A DNA stretch of 64,000 nt from a candidate division CSSED10-310 bacterium (GTDB taxonomy: Bacteria > CSSED10-310), in the NCBI GenBank assembly GCA_016931515.1, contig JAFGEQ010000005.1, positions 1-64,000 on the forward strand, in the 5' to 3' direction. A program made the position numbers and the translations under genes. Below the pieces are notes generated by a model that saw only the letters and a list, made by a program, of their open reading frames with translations, was not told where the DNA came from and did not search any database. Below, one piece after another: positions 1 through 9,080 of the stretch. How positions within the stretch are numbered: the first letter of the stretch is position 1; each line of letters starts with the position of its first letter.

Positions 1-1405
1 GGTCGTCGGCAACCAGAATTGTGTATTCCCGGCTCAGAATCAACTTCAGGATCGTTGTGTTCTGAAAGTCATCACTCAGTGACTCCTCGGTCGGACTCGC
101 TTCAAATTCGAGGTGAAATGTTGTGCCTTTGTGCAGGATACTGGAGACAGAGATATCGCCACCCATAACTCGTGCATATTGCCGGCTGATAGTCATTCCC
201 AGTCCGGTTCCGCCCTCACTCAACCCGGATTCAGCCTGTTCAAATGGTTTGAAGACCTTCTCAAGATCATTCTCGGCAATACCGCGTCCTGTATCTTCCA
301 CTTCCACCCATACCGTCAACTTCCCGGGCTGTTGAGACATCCGGGACCCATAACGCACTATAACTCCACCTTTCTCCGTAAACTTAACGGCATTTCCAAG
401 CATATTGATTAAAATCTGTCTGACTTTTCCTTGGTCGGCAATTATGGATCCGCCAAAAAGGGATTGGGATTCCACTGAAAAACAAAGACCCTTCTGTTTG
501 ATTCGGAGTTGAAACATTCGCTGCAGATCGGTCATCAATCGATCAATATCGAATTGCTCATTGTTCAACACAGCGCGCCCCGCTTCAATTTTGGATAACT
601 CCAGAACATCATTGATCAATGCAAGAAGATGCTCTCCGGATCGGTGGATGATATCCAGATGCTCCCGGGCTTCAACACCCAATGTCCGGTCGCGTCTCAG
701 AAGCTGTGTATATCCGAGTATTGCGTTCATCGGAGTTCGTATTTCGTGACTCATGTTCGCCAGAAAAGCGCTTTTCGTTCGGTTGGCGGATTCCGCCTGG
801 CATCTGACTGAATCCAGTTGAGCCTGCAGATCGGAATCAATTGAACGAATTCGATCAACGAACATAATCACAGGAGATGATTGAAAGCGGAGTCGCCAGA
901 CCTGTGTTTCAACATTTAACAGCCGTCCATCCCTGCATTTCCGGACTTGTGGGAAGGATGTTCCTGAATCGAGATGGTGGGTCCATTCCTGAACATCATC
1001 CCGATTATCGGATAAATCGTTAAGTGTCATTTTCAGAAGTTCCTGGTGTGTATAGCCCAGAATGGAGACAGAACAGTCATTGATCTCGACAAAGCATCCC
1101 AGATTTCCGCCGGGTCGTAATTTGCCGATCAAAATGCAATCGGAAGCACTCCTTAACAAGGTGTTGAACAAGGTTCTGTTTTCATTCATCCGGGTGTCGC
1201 TGTAATGTAGTCGATCGGCCAGATACCCAGTCACACATGAGAGGACGGCAAGAGGAATTAGGAAAACAATGAACATCGGGCTGGAATATGCATCAGGGAA
1301 AAGAACACTCAAGGTACACAAAGCAACAAAAACGACCGACAAGGTGACCCAGGCTCTCCAACCCGGCAGGTTCCGGATACTATTTTTCAGTATGGATTTC
1401 GTCAT
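1..1405 (-). CDS. Hybrid sensor histidine kinase (C-terminus cut by window edge)
   Basis: This is the N-terminal 468 residues of a membrane-bound hybrid histidine kinase; the frame is still open at base 1. Two hydrophobic segments lie near residues 17-32 and 40-60, followed by a PAS domain (about 75-185). The HisKA dimerisation domain carries the H box MSHEIRTPMN with the phospho-accepting His at residue 220. The HATPase domain shows an N box (INMLGNAVKFT), a G1 box (DTGRGI) and a G2 box (GGTGLGM). The last visible residues, TILVADD, are the start of a receiver domain with its acidic pair, so phosphorelay to an attached receiver is expected. ATG at 1405 was chosen because GAGGAG sits 8 bases upstream; an ATG 6 bases earlier lies too close to that site. 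A well-formed promoter lies just upstream. The signal sensed is unknown. Confidence 0.93.
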   Translation of the reverse strand, partial: MTKSILKNSIRNLPGWRAWVTLSVVFVALCTLSVLFPDAYSSPMFIVFLIPLAVLSCVTGYLADRLHYSDTRMNENRTLFNTLLRSASDCILIGKLRPGGNLGCFVEINDCSVSILGYTHQELLKMTLNDLSDNRDDVQEWTHHLDSGTSFPQVRKCRDGRLLNVETQVWRLRFQSSPVIMFVDRIRSIDSDLQAQLDSVRCQAESANRTKSAFLANMSHEIRTPMNAILGYTQLLRRDRTLGVEAREHLDIIHRSGEHLLALINDVLELSKIEAGRAVLNNEQFDIDRLMTDLQRMFQLRIKQKGLCFSVESQSLFGGSIIADQGKVRQILINMLGNAVKFTEKGGVIVRYGSRMSQQPGKLTVWVEVEDTGRGIAENDLEKVFKPFEQAESGLSEGGTGLGMTISRQYARVMGGDISVSSILHKGTTFHLEFEASPTEESLSDDFQNTTILKLILSREYTILVADD

Positions 1406-1437
1406 GAACATGACTCCTCAAGACATTGCATGTAATG

Positions 1438-1466
1438 ATTATGCAGGAAAAAGCAATTAGTGACAA
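1438..1466 (-). promoter_or_regulatory. Sigma-70-type promoter of the edge histidine kinase
   Basis: On the minus strand, TTGTCA (1466-1461) and CATAAT (1443-1438) are separated by exactly 17 bases. Each hexamer matches consensus at 5 of 6 positions. The predicted start site lies about 25 bases before the kinase ATG. Confidence 0.6.
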
Positions 1467-1520
1467 AGAATACTGATCGGTTTTGTATTGATCTTGAAAT
1501 CAGAACCTTTTGGAATGGCA

Positions 1521-2750
1521 TCAGGGGAAAGACAATATCCTGCCGATAAACAGGATGGATCCCGACAATTTGTCACGAATTAGAAAAATGAAAGGATGAT
1601 CCAACTTGAACTCAATCTGGCGGGGCATGCTTGTTTTTCGCATGACTACGGCTGTCGCACCTGCTGCTTCCGTACCTTCCTCATCAATTTCGATGTACGT
1701 TTTATGAAGTATCATACTGACGTTGATACCTTTCATCCGACTCATTCCCGAGAAATCGGCTTCTGCTGTGAAAGCCGATCTCATTCCAAGGGCTTTCAGC
1801 TCCGGGCTGATATCAGTTGTACCCCACTCCATTTTAAATTTCGGTATCCAAAGAGACACCGTCTGTGATGACATCTGGTCCAGCCACACAACCAGAGATT
1901 CATCACACAGTGCTTTCTCGAGACTGTTCAGATAGTCGATTTTGCGAGGTAAAAGGAAAATCATGGCAAGACGATCTCCTGAATAAGGCATCTCCAGTAA
2001 TTGCAACTCATCGGATTCATAATATTTAAAGGAGTTTTTCTGATGCATCATCGGCACGGCCTGATACTGGTTTTCAGCGGTATAAAATTGTCCGTCTGTC
2101 GTTGCCGCCGGATCAAATTTGGCAGTCCAGGTGCCTTTGAAATAGAGGGCATTCACCAAAACCATCACTGTGGATGCATCCAAATTGCCTCGGGTAATAA
2201 GATTACGGATCTTCTCCTTGGTTTGTGTCTCAACCCATCTATTGATATGCACTCGCGACAACTCGGTATCCTCAACATAGTCAAGGGGAGTCAGGCTAGC
2301 CATATATTTCTCGGATACAAGCTCCAAATAATCATTTCTCAAAGGAAAACGCTTATCAGGGAACAATGCATTGGCAATGGTGATTTCCGGGATCGAGTGG
2401 AGCGAAAGGTTTAATTCCTGAACTCCTGAATGAATCGAGTTATTGTCCCCGGAAAAATGAAGCATTTTCGACATCTCATCGGATGTTGTGCTACCAGCTC
2501 CTGCCCAGGTCAATGTCAACGCGGTGGAGATACTGATCGGGGAGATGAAAACATTGCCATCCTTCATGGACAATTTGTGATAAATATCCCAGGCGAACAT
2601 TGTCAGCTCCTTGCTTCTATTACTTGCTGTTGCTGATAATGGTTGATTCAGTGACGCAGCGGCCGTGCCCGTGCCCGGGTAACTGGCGCAAAGTACTACA
2701 CATACAACAGTTAGAATAATGACATCTATGGATCTGTTTTTTCTCATCAT
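1521..2750 (-). CDS. Secreted serpin (serine/cysteine protease inhibitor)
   Basis: A 409-residue serpin, a suicide inhibitor that traps proteases by inserting its reactive loop into a beta-sheet. The hinge GTEAAGAT matches the inhibitory P15-P8 consensus of small alanine/glycine residues, so an active inhibitor is expected. Counting as in alpha-1-antitrypsin puts P1-P1' at Thr-Ser, with Arg-Lys at P3-P2, so the true target protease is uncertain. The C-terminal signature DHPFIFLIRDKLSGSILFIGRI is present. An N-terminal hydrophobic segment followed by an Ala-rich stretch looks like a type I signal peptide; a Leu-Cys pair in it is not a good lipobox. The ATG at 2750 is preferred over one 21 bases earlier because GGAGGATTTT directly precedes it. 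The gene lies 39 bases after the giant hybrid kinase and probably shares its mRNA. Confidence 0.95.
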   Translation of the reverse strand: MMRKNRSIDVIILTVVCVVLCASYPGTGTAAASLNQPLSATASNRSKELTMFAWDIYHKLSMKDGNVFISPISISTALTLTWAGAGSTTSDEMSKMLHFSGDNNSIHSGVQELNLSLHSIPEITIANALFPDKRFPLRNDYLELVSEKYMASLTPLDYVEDTELSRVHINRWVETQTKEKIRNLITRGNLDASTVMVLVNALYFKGTWTAKFDPAATTDGQFYTAENQYQAVPMMHQKNSFKYYESDELQLLEMPYSGDRLAMIFLLPRKIDYLNSLEKALCDESLVVWLDQMSSQTVSLWIPKFKMEWGTTDISPELKALGMRSAFTAEADFSGMSRMKGINVSMILHKTYIEIDEEGTEAAGATAVVMRKTSMPRQIEFKLDHPFIFLIRDKLSGSILFIGRILSFP

Positions 2751-2789
2751 AAAATCCTCCTCGACGCACAATGCAGAAAATTCATTCCT

Positions 2790-5700
2790 TTAATGATTCT
2801 CGTTTTCGTCCAGTGGTTTGGCAATGGCATCGAAAACAGTTTTCTTGAGTTCTTCGAAGGAGTATGGTTTGGACAGGAATCCATTAATATCGCGGTCTTT
2901 AAATCGTACGATCACATCCTCTTTACTGAATCCGCTTGTTAACACAACCTTGCATTTTGGCTGCTTTTGCCGAATTAACTGCAGGACTTCTGCACCACTC
3001 TTGACGGGCATCGTCAGATCCAGCAGTACCAGGTCGATCTCTGAATGATTCCCTATGAAGATATCGATCGCTTCCTGTCCATCTTTAGCTGGATAAACTC
3101 TCAATCCCATGGTTTCAAGCATTTCACTGCCGATATCCCTTAAATCATCCTCATCTTCTGCCAATAGAACCGTACCGTCGCCATGCCAGCTGCGTATCGT
3201 TTGTTCCTGCAGGTTATTCGTTTCTTTATTGTAGAACTCGGCAACCGGCAAAAGCATTTCGAACACAGTGCCTTTTCCAAGAGTGCTGGACACGCGGATT
3301 GTTCCCTTGTGACCCAGTACGATCCCCTGGACCGATGCCAGTCCCAACCCTCGACCAGTAAATTTAGTTGTAAAGAACGGCTCGAAAACACGCGAGAGGG
3401 TCTCACTATTCATGCCACACCCGGTATCAGCAATCGTCATCAACAAGTAATTTCCGGGTGAAATGATTGTTGGCCATAGATGGAGTGAATCACCATCATC
3501 ATTCAATGTTATCATGGAAGCGGCGATTCGAATCACGCCGGATTGATCACCGATAGCCTCCGAGGCGTTGATCAGCAGGTTCATTACGACGTGTTGAATC
3601 TGATTGGGGTCACCTTTTATGGGTGGAAGATCCGGTGAAAACTCATATATCACCTTTATCTGTCGTGAGATAGACGCCTTGATCAGGTCGGAAAGTTCCA
3701 TGACCAGCCTGGGTAGATCGATGGGCTCCATGATAAAGGAGGCTTTACCGGCATAGGCAAGCATTTGGCGCGTAAGATCCGATGCCCTGTGAATGTTCTT
3801 CTGTAACTGAAGTAGATGTTGATGTACAGCTGAAGACTCGGGCAGCTTGTTAAGCCCTAACTCGGTATAACCGAGCATGGCCATGAGTATATTATTAAAA
3901 TCATGAGCAACACCACCTGCCATAATACCGAGACTTTCAAGTTTCTGCGATTGTTGCAGCTGCCGCTCAAGTTTGGTTCGGAGTGCGTCGGATCGAATAC
4001 GTTCCGTGATATCCCGGGAAACAGCAAAAAATGCCGGTAATCCATTCCATTGCCCGGGTGTTATATGGGTTTCCATATCAATCAATTCCCCATTTCGGGT
4101 AATGAAAGGTGCAGAAATCTCGATCATCGGCTGTTCTGCCGAACCACTCAGCATGTGATGGATCTGTTCTCTCTGATCATTGCAGATCAGATCGAGAAAA
4201 GTCGATTGAATCAAATCCTGCTCGGAGAATCCCAATAAACGAGTTGTGATGGGATTTAGTTCCAATATTTTATAATCCTGTCCGATTACGAAAATAAGAT
4301 CCTGAGTTGATTTAAAGAATGTCTCCAGGTTTCTCTCTCGCTCACGCAGTTTTATTGTCCCGGATTGACGAGCGATTGTTGGACCGAGTTCACCTGCGAT
4401 TGTCTCGATTGCAATTCGAGATTCTTCAGAGATCGCTTCCTGTGTATGAGAACCGACGTTGAGGCATCCAATGATTTCACCATCGCATTGAATCGGCAGA
4501 ACTGCCATGGATTTCAGAGGTATGTCGAGGCCTGACTGTTTAATTAAAGGATCCAATTTCGGGTTCGACAGGTAGAGCGAAGATTTCTGCATCACGAGTT
4601 CATAAGGAAAAGTGCCAGGACTGAACACTTTTACACTTTGCACGAAATCACTACTCAAGCTGGAATGGACCATCATCAGCAGATTTTTCGAAATCGGATC
4701 GACAAGGTAAATTCCTCCGCAATCCATATCACTGACCTGAATGGCTGTATTCAGGCACAGATTGAGTGTATCGTTAAAATTCCGGGATTGGGATATCCCG
4801 ACTGCAAGGTCTTTTTGCGCGATAATCAGTTTTGTTTTGCGCTCCTGAGCAGTGATATCCCGACTGAATCCGATATTCGTCTGTTCATCAAGCGTCACGG
4901 CAAGGACATCTATCCAGATAAGATGCCCGTCACGACACTTCAGTTGATAACACACCTGGGATCGGCCGATTTGTTTGATCTCCTCGAGTTTTGAATTGAC
5001 GATCGGACGAGATTCCGGCACGGCCAGTTCAAGCAGGTTTTTACCAACCAGTTCCGGTTCTTCATAGCCGGTCATGGTGTATGCTGCAGGGTTCGCCTCA
5101 ATGATTTTTCCTGTGTTATCGGTAATCGTAATAGCAATTGGAGCTAAACGGATGTAATTTTTTATTCGTTCTTCGCTTGCCTGCAGAGCCAGCTCCATCT
5201 CATATCGTTCGGTAATATCCGTCACGAATGAAAGAACCGCCGGCTGTCCATCCCATTCAATGGCAACACCGATAACCTCGGTCCAGCGAACGGCTTGTTC
5301 TCGGGTGATCACGCGCATCAGACTCTTCGGAACATCCTCGCCCTGCGTCAGCCTCCAATATCTTTCCATTGCTTCGATACGGTCATCAGGATGAAGAAAC
5401 GTACTGAATGGCTTGTGGGATAGTTCACTTAAAGAATACCCTAGAATTCGGACAGTATTTGAATTAGTGTAGATAATCGTTTCACCGCGAGTCACAACGA
5501 TCATCTCGCTGGCTTTTTCTACGACCTGTCCATAGAGTTCAGCTGCTAAAGCCAATTTTGCTTCTGTACTTTTCCTGTCCGAAATATCCCTTACATTAAC
5601 GATGATTCCATTGATGACCGGGTCGTCCAATAAATTGGATCCCACGGCTTCCAAGTATTTCCATGAACCGTTTTTACAACGAAGGCGATATTCAGCGCGG

Positions 5701-6929
5701 ATAGGAATCTCCGGATGATCAATGACATCCATTAAGGCTTTTCGCAGTGTTTCAATATCATCCGGATGAATATTCCGGAAAGCATTCGATCCGATAACCT
5801 CTTCCACAGAATACCCAGTGATTGATTCAACTGGACCGCTGACAAAAAGTTCATTACCGTCACGATCCAGGATTTCCAGGAAGTCACTGGAATTTTTGAC
5901 TAGTTTTCTGAATCGTTCCTCACTTTTTATCAATGCTTCACGAGCATTTTTGCGGTTGATGGCGTTCGCTGTGACACCGGCGAAGGTAAGAACGTCAACA
6001 CGATCCGGGATGGGAAAGTCTTTTGTACCCGCGATGATCAGAGTCCCGAGCAGTTTGTCATGGTGTACCAATGCCACTCCCAGATACCAGCCGATATTCA
6101 ACGCTGAAGTGATTTCCGAACCAGTTTCATCGGGGAGAGATCCGAACATGATGGTTTGAAAGCAGTTTGTGATCAGATACTTTTCTTCAATCATCTTCCG
6201 GTAGATATCTGATGGAAGCGGTCGACGATGTCCCGGTTTACAAAAAGCCAGTATTTTACGGATTATGGGGGAGTCTGTTTCTCCGGTAGCGATATGCTGG
6301 ATAACCAAGTCTCCGGATTGTTCATCGTAGCGGTCTATCCAGGCGATCATGCAGTTCAGTTTAATCAGTAGCCGATTACCCAGATAACTAAAAAGTCGGT
6401 CATCAGGCATATTCGCCAGATCAATGGAAAATTCGTTAATTGCATTCAGCAGTCTGTTTCGATGTAAAAGCTGCTGTTCCTGATGTACCTTCTCGGTGAT
6501 ATTGTATATAATGCCAATCACTCCGTCGCACATTTCATCGTCAAATCCGGCATATAGATCAGCTTCGCCCCACCACAGGGATCCATCCTTGCGGCTCAAC
6601 CCCAAAACCAGATTGGTTATCGGTTTTTTATCACACAGCACTGCTTTAAAAGCTTTGTCAGCTTTGGGGATGTCAATCTCCTTGACAAAATCACGGTAGG
6701 AATGCCCGGTCATTTGGTCGGGAGAAAATCCGAAGTGAACCGAAGCATCTGAGGAGATATATGCAATTAGACCGCTTTTATCGCACGCGAACATTATACC
6801 CGTTGGGCGGTTTTCAGTACCGGGAAAGAGTTTGGTTTGTTGTGTGAGCGTGCTTTCTATGTTCTTCAAACGGGTGATCGCACGGTTCAAGAGTTTTGTT
6901 CGGTTACTGGCCTTGGATCGACGATCCAT
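2790..6929 (-). CDS. PAS/GAF multidomain hybrid histidine kinase
   Basis: A 1379-residue soluble hybrid kinase with no membrane segment. Domains in order (approximate residues): PAS 45-150, GAF 160-325, PAS 345-455, PAS 470-575, PAS 590-695, GAF 705-860, PAS 870-980, HisKA 990-1065, HATPase 1105-1230, receiver 1252-1370. The PAS boundaries repeat the DITER/DISDR-type ending. The phospho-accepting His is H1009 in the motif GGVAHDFNN, the G1 box is ADTGCGM, the G2 box is GRGLGLA, and the receiver phospho-Asp is D1304 in LLDLTMP with the conserved Lys in LSKPYS. This architecture suits integration of several cytoplasmic cues (redox, ligands) and passes phosphate to its own receiver; no DNA-binding output domain is present. 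GGAGC lies 7 bases before the ATG. The serpin gene follows directly. Confidence 0.96.
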   Translation of the reverse strand: MDRRSKASNRTKLLNRAITRLKNIESTLTQQTKLFPGTENRPTGIMFACDKSGLIAYISSDASVHFGFSPDQMTGHSYRDFVKEIDIPKADKAFKAVLCDKKPITNLVLGLSRKDGSLWWGEADLYAGFDDEMCDGVIGIIYNITEKVHQEQQLLHRNRLLNAINEFSIDLANMPDDRLFSYLGNRLLIKLNCMIAWIDRYDEQSGDLVIQHIATGETDSPIIRKILAFCKPGHRRPLPSDIYRKMIEEKYLITNCFQTIMFGSLPDETGSEITSALNIGWYLGVALVHHDKLLGTLIIAGTKDFPIPDRVDVLTFAGVTANAINRKNAREALIKSEERFRKLVKNSSDFLEILDRDGNELFVSGPVESITGYSVEEVIGSNAFRNIHPDDIETLRKALMDVIDHPEIPIRAEYRLRCKNGSWKYLEAVGSNLLDDPVINGIIVNVRDISDRKSTEAKLALAAELYGQVVEKASEMIVVTRGETIIYTNSNTVRILGYSLSELSHKPFSTFLHPDDRIEAMERYWRLTQGEDVPKSLMRVITREQAVRWTEVIGVAIEWDGQPAVLSFVTDITERYEMELALQASEERIKNYIRLAPIAITITDNTGKIIEANPAAYTMTGYEEPELVGKNLLELAVPESRPIVNSKLEEIKQIGRSQVCYQLKCRDGHLIWIDVLAVTLDEQTNIGFSRDITAQERKTKLIIAQKDLAVGISQSRNFNDTLNLCLNTAIQVSDMDCGGIYLVDPISKNLLMMVHSSLSSDFVQSVKVFSPGTFPYELVMQKSSLYLSNPKLDPLIKQSGLDIPLKSMAVLPIQCDGEIIGCLNVGSHTQEAISEESRIAIETIAGELGPTIARQSGTIKLRERERNLETFFKSTQDLIFVIGQDYKILELNPITTRLLGFSEQDLIQSTFLDLICNDQREQIHHMLSGSAEQPMIEISAPFITRNGELIDMETHITPGQWNGLPAFFAVSRDITERIRSDALRTKLERQLQQSQKLESLGIMAGGVAHDFNNILMAMLGYTELGLNKLPESSAVHQHLLQLQKNIHRASDLTRQMLAYAGKASFIMEPIDLPRLVMELSDLIKASISRQIKVIYEFSPDLPPIKGDPNQIQHVVMNLLINASEAIGDQSGVIRIAASMITLNDDGDSLHLWPTIISPGNYLLMTIADTGCGMNSETLSRVFEPFFTTKFTGRGLGLASVQGIVLGHKGTIRVSSTLGKGTVFEMLLPVAEFYNKETNNLQEQTIRSWHGDGTVLLAEDEDDLRDIGSEMLETMGLRVYPAKDGQEAIDIFIGNHSEIDLVLLDLTMPVKSGAEVLQLIRQKQPKCKVVLTSGFSKEDVIVRFKDRDINGFLSKPYSFEELKKTVFDAIAKPLDENENH

Positions 6930-6973
6930 GTTCTGCTCCGGTTACATGATCTACACTCATTCGTTTCATCAGT

Positions 6974-7002
6974 ATTCTGTTGGTTTTTGTGATGCAGGTC
7001 AA
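6974..7002 (-). promoter_or_regulatory. Sigma-70-type promoter of the hybrid kinase-serpin unit
   Basis: On the minus strand TTGACC (7002-6997) and CAGAAT (6979-6974) are 17 bases apart, with 5/6 and 4/6 consensus matches. It lies between the upstream terminator at 7019-7045 and the kinase start at 6929. Confidence 0.5.
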
Positions 7003-7018
7003 CTTGAAGGGAAAAATA

Positions 7019-7045
7019 AAAAAGCACACAAACCGTGTGCTTTTT
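7019..7045 (-). terminator. Intrinsic terminator after the RRM gene
   Basis: A perfect 11-bp inverted repeat (AAAAAGCACAC / GTGTGCTTTTT) around a 5-base loop. Transcribed from the minus strand it forms a GC-containing stem followed by a U tract (TTTTTTATTTTT). It is A/T-flanked on both sides and could act in both directions. This is the clearest intrinsic terminator in the window. Confidence 0.85.
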
Positions 7046-7088
7046 GCTTTCAAAGAATCGCAAAGTGGATATTAAACTTTGTTCTGAA

Positions 7089-7400
7089 TTAGAAGCGTTG
7101 ACGTCCGCCGCCGAAGCCACCGCGCCGACCGCCGCCATTCCGACCGCCGCCGCCTTCCATTTTCGGACGGGCTTCGTTCACGCGAAGGGTTCGACCATCG
7201 ATTTCCTGTCCATTCAGGGCTTCGATGGCGGCCAGAGCTTCCTGGTCATCGGGCATGTCAACAAAGGCAAAGCCTTTGCTGCGGCCGGTTTCCCGGTCAG
7301 TGATAATCCGGACGGACTCGACCGCTCCGAACTCACCAAACATGGTTTCCAGGTTGCCTTCGCTTGTGTTGTACGACAGATTGCCTACGTAGATGTTCAT
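7089..7400 (-). CDS. RRM-domain RNA-binding protein with Gly-Arg tail
   Basis: A 103-residue single-RRM protein of the bacterial and cyanobacterial Rbp type. RNP2 is IYVGNL (residues 3-8) and RNP1 is KGFAFVDM (about 43-50), both with the aromatic positions that stack on RNA bases. Residues 83-103 form a short Gly/Arg-rich tail, as in cold-induced and RNA-chaperone members of the family. The protein probably binds single-stranded RNA in the cytoplasm; its targets cannot be read from sequence. GGAAGAAGGA directly precedes the ATG. It is transcribed alone, with tmRNA upstream and an intrinsic terminator downstream. Confidence 0.95.
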   Translation of the reverse strand: MNIYVGNLSYNTSEGNLETMFGEFGAVESVRIITDRETGRSKGFAFVDMPDDQEALAAIEALNGQEIDGRTLRVNEARPKMEGGGGRNGGGRRGGFGGGRQRF

Positions 7401-7510
7401 TCCTTCTTCCTTTCAACGCCCCCTTTGCCAAAATACTTCTCTATCCAAACTCTAAACAAAGGCGCTGAATAGATCGCAATAACCTTGTCAACGGGGAAAT
7501 AATAAGATCT

Positions 7511-7530
7511 GGCTTCTTATCGGTGAAGCC
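7511..7530 (-). terminator. Probable tmRNA terminator hairpin
   Basis: A 6-bp inverted repeat (GGCTTC / GAAGCC) with an 8-base loop lies 10 bases after the tmRNA CCA end. On the minus strand it is followed by AGATCTTATTATTT, a weak U-rich tail. Position is convincing; the stem is short. Confidence 0.5.
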
Positions 7531-7537
7531 GTTACCC

Positions 7538-7897
<360 letters not shown>

Positions 7898-7933
7898 AAG
7901 TTTTCAAAGAACAGCTGCCGATACAGCATCCTT

Positions 7934-7962
7934 AATATAATTTCACTGTATGTTTTGAGCAA
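7934..7962 (-). promoter_or_regulatory. Promoter of tmRNA
   Basis: Minus-strand TTGCTC (7962-7957) and TATATT (7939-7934) are 17 bases apart; the -10 matches 5 of 6. Transcription would begin about 30 bases before the mature tmRNA 5' end, leaving a leader for RNase P to remove. Confidence 0.5.
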
Positions 7963-8004
7963 GAGGAAAATTAAAATAATCAGCTTGCCGCGCGAAAAAA
8001 AAAC

Positions 8005-9057
8005 TTAAATATTAAATAGAATCGTGACCATATCACCATCTCTGATCAGGTATTTTTTTCCTTCCATCCGCATTTTTCCTGCTTTTTTAACCGCTGCGAT
8101 TGATGCGCCACACTGAATAAATTCGTCGAAGTTCACGATTTCTGCCCGAATAAATCCTCGCGCAAGATCGGAATGGATACGCCCGGCTGCTTCAACTGCA
8201 TCACTACCCCGTGGAAGAGACCATGCTCTGCACTCATCATCACCATAGGTCAGAAACGAGATAAGATCCAGGTTCCGATAAACCAGATTTATAAAGCGAT
8301 CCCGCCCGCCCTCAGACACCCCGATTTCGGATAAAAACTCACCCTGTTCCTCAGGCGTCAGTGCTGTCAGCTCCAATTCAAACTGCCCTGCGATTGGAAG
8401 CCCGCTAAGTTTTGCGGATCTCAAATACTCCTCCAATTCATTCGGTATCGATTCACCCGGTTCCGTGTTGATGACTACGAGAAAGGGTTTTTCCGTTAAA
8501 AACCTGAACCCCGATATCTCCTTGCGGATATCAGAACTCAACTCCTGATCGCGAATCGGGATCATCGCGTCAAGACCCGCCTTGATCTCCGTAAAAATTT
8601 GTCCTTCGCGCCCCTTCAGACGACCCTCCTTTGAATTCTTCTCCAGTTTCTTTTCCACCTGAATCAGATCGGCCAGCAGTGCCTCCTCAAGTATTGAGTG
8701 GAGGTCACGCAGTGGGTCGACTGAACCTCTTGTGTGAGGAATGGCAGGATTGTTGAAACTCCGGATAACTATTGCAACCGCATCCATATTTCTGATGTTA
8801 TTCACCGTCGAAGCAGCCAGCGCACCTCCCGAATCAACATCAACCGGAACATCAGCAAATTCGATCGTTGTGTAAACTGATTTTCTCGGTTTGAAAATAT
8901 CCGCCAGTCTATCAACACGCGAATCCGGAACCCGTGTTTCTCCAAGGTTAACTTCCGTCTTGCCGCTGAAAGCAAGATCGGTATAATTTCTGTTGCAGAA
9001 TAAACAAAATATGGTCGTTACTCCTGAACTCGGTAATCCAATCAATCCTGTCTTCAT
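8005..9057 (-). CDS. YchF-like (Obg-like ATPase paralogue), degenerate P-loop
   Basis: A 350-residue relative of YchF/OLA1, ribosome-associated P-loop ATPases of the translation-factor class. The C-terminal TGS/DUF933 part is convincing (about residues 265-350: LTYGDDECRAWSLPRG, HSDLARGFIRAE, MEGKKYLIRDGDMV). The N-terminal P-loop reads GLPSSGVTT where YchF has GLPNVGKST: the Walker A lysine is replaced by Val13. The G3 region is DVPVDVDSGG and lacks the usual DxAG form. Nucleotide hydrolysis is therefore doubtful, although the fold and the TGS domain appear intact. It resembles the second, divergent YchF-type paralogue found in several phyla. It is the last gene after two ABC exporter subunits, 23 bases downstream. 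It may act as a regulator or ribosome binder rather than an enzyme. Confidence 0.85.
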   Translation of the reverse strand: MKTGLIGLPSSGVTTIFCLFCNRNYTDLAFSGKTEVNLGETRVPDSRVDRLADIFKPRKSVYTTIEFADVPVDVDSGGALAASTVNNIRNMDAVAIVIRSFNNPAIPHTRGSVDPLRDLHSILEEALLADLIQVEKKLEKNSKEGRLKGREGQIFTEIKAGLDAMIPIRDQELSSDIRKEISGFRFLTEKPFLVVINTEPGESIPNELEEYLRSAKLSGLPIAGQFELELTALTPEEQGEFLSEIGVSEGGRDRFINLVYRNLDLISFLTYGDDECRAWSLPRGSDAVEAAGRIHSDLARGFIRAEIVNFDEFIQCGASIAAVKKAGKMRMEGKKYLIRDGDMVTILFNI

Positions 9058-9080
9058 GATGACATCTCCTCACCGGAGAA

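Noticed and set aside
7035-7472. A 145-residue frame on the plus strand across the RRM gene
   Set aside because: The opposite strand encodes a complete RRM protein with a terminator and tmRNA beside it; the plus frame reflects the repetitive Gly/Arg codons.
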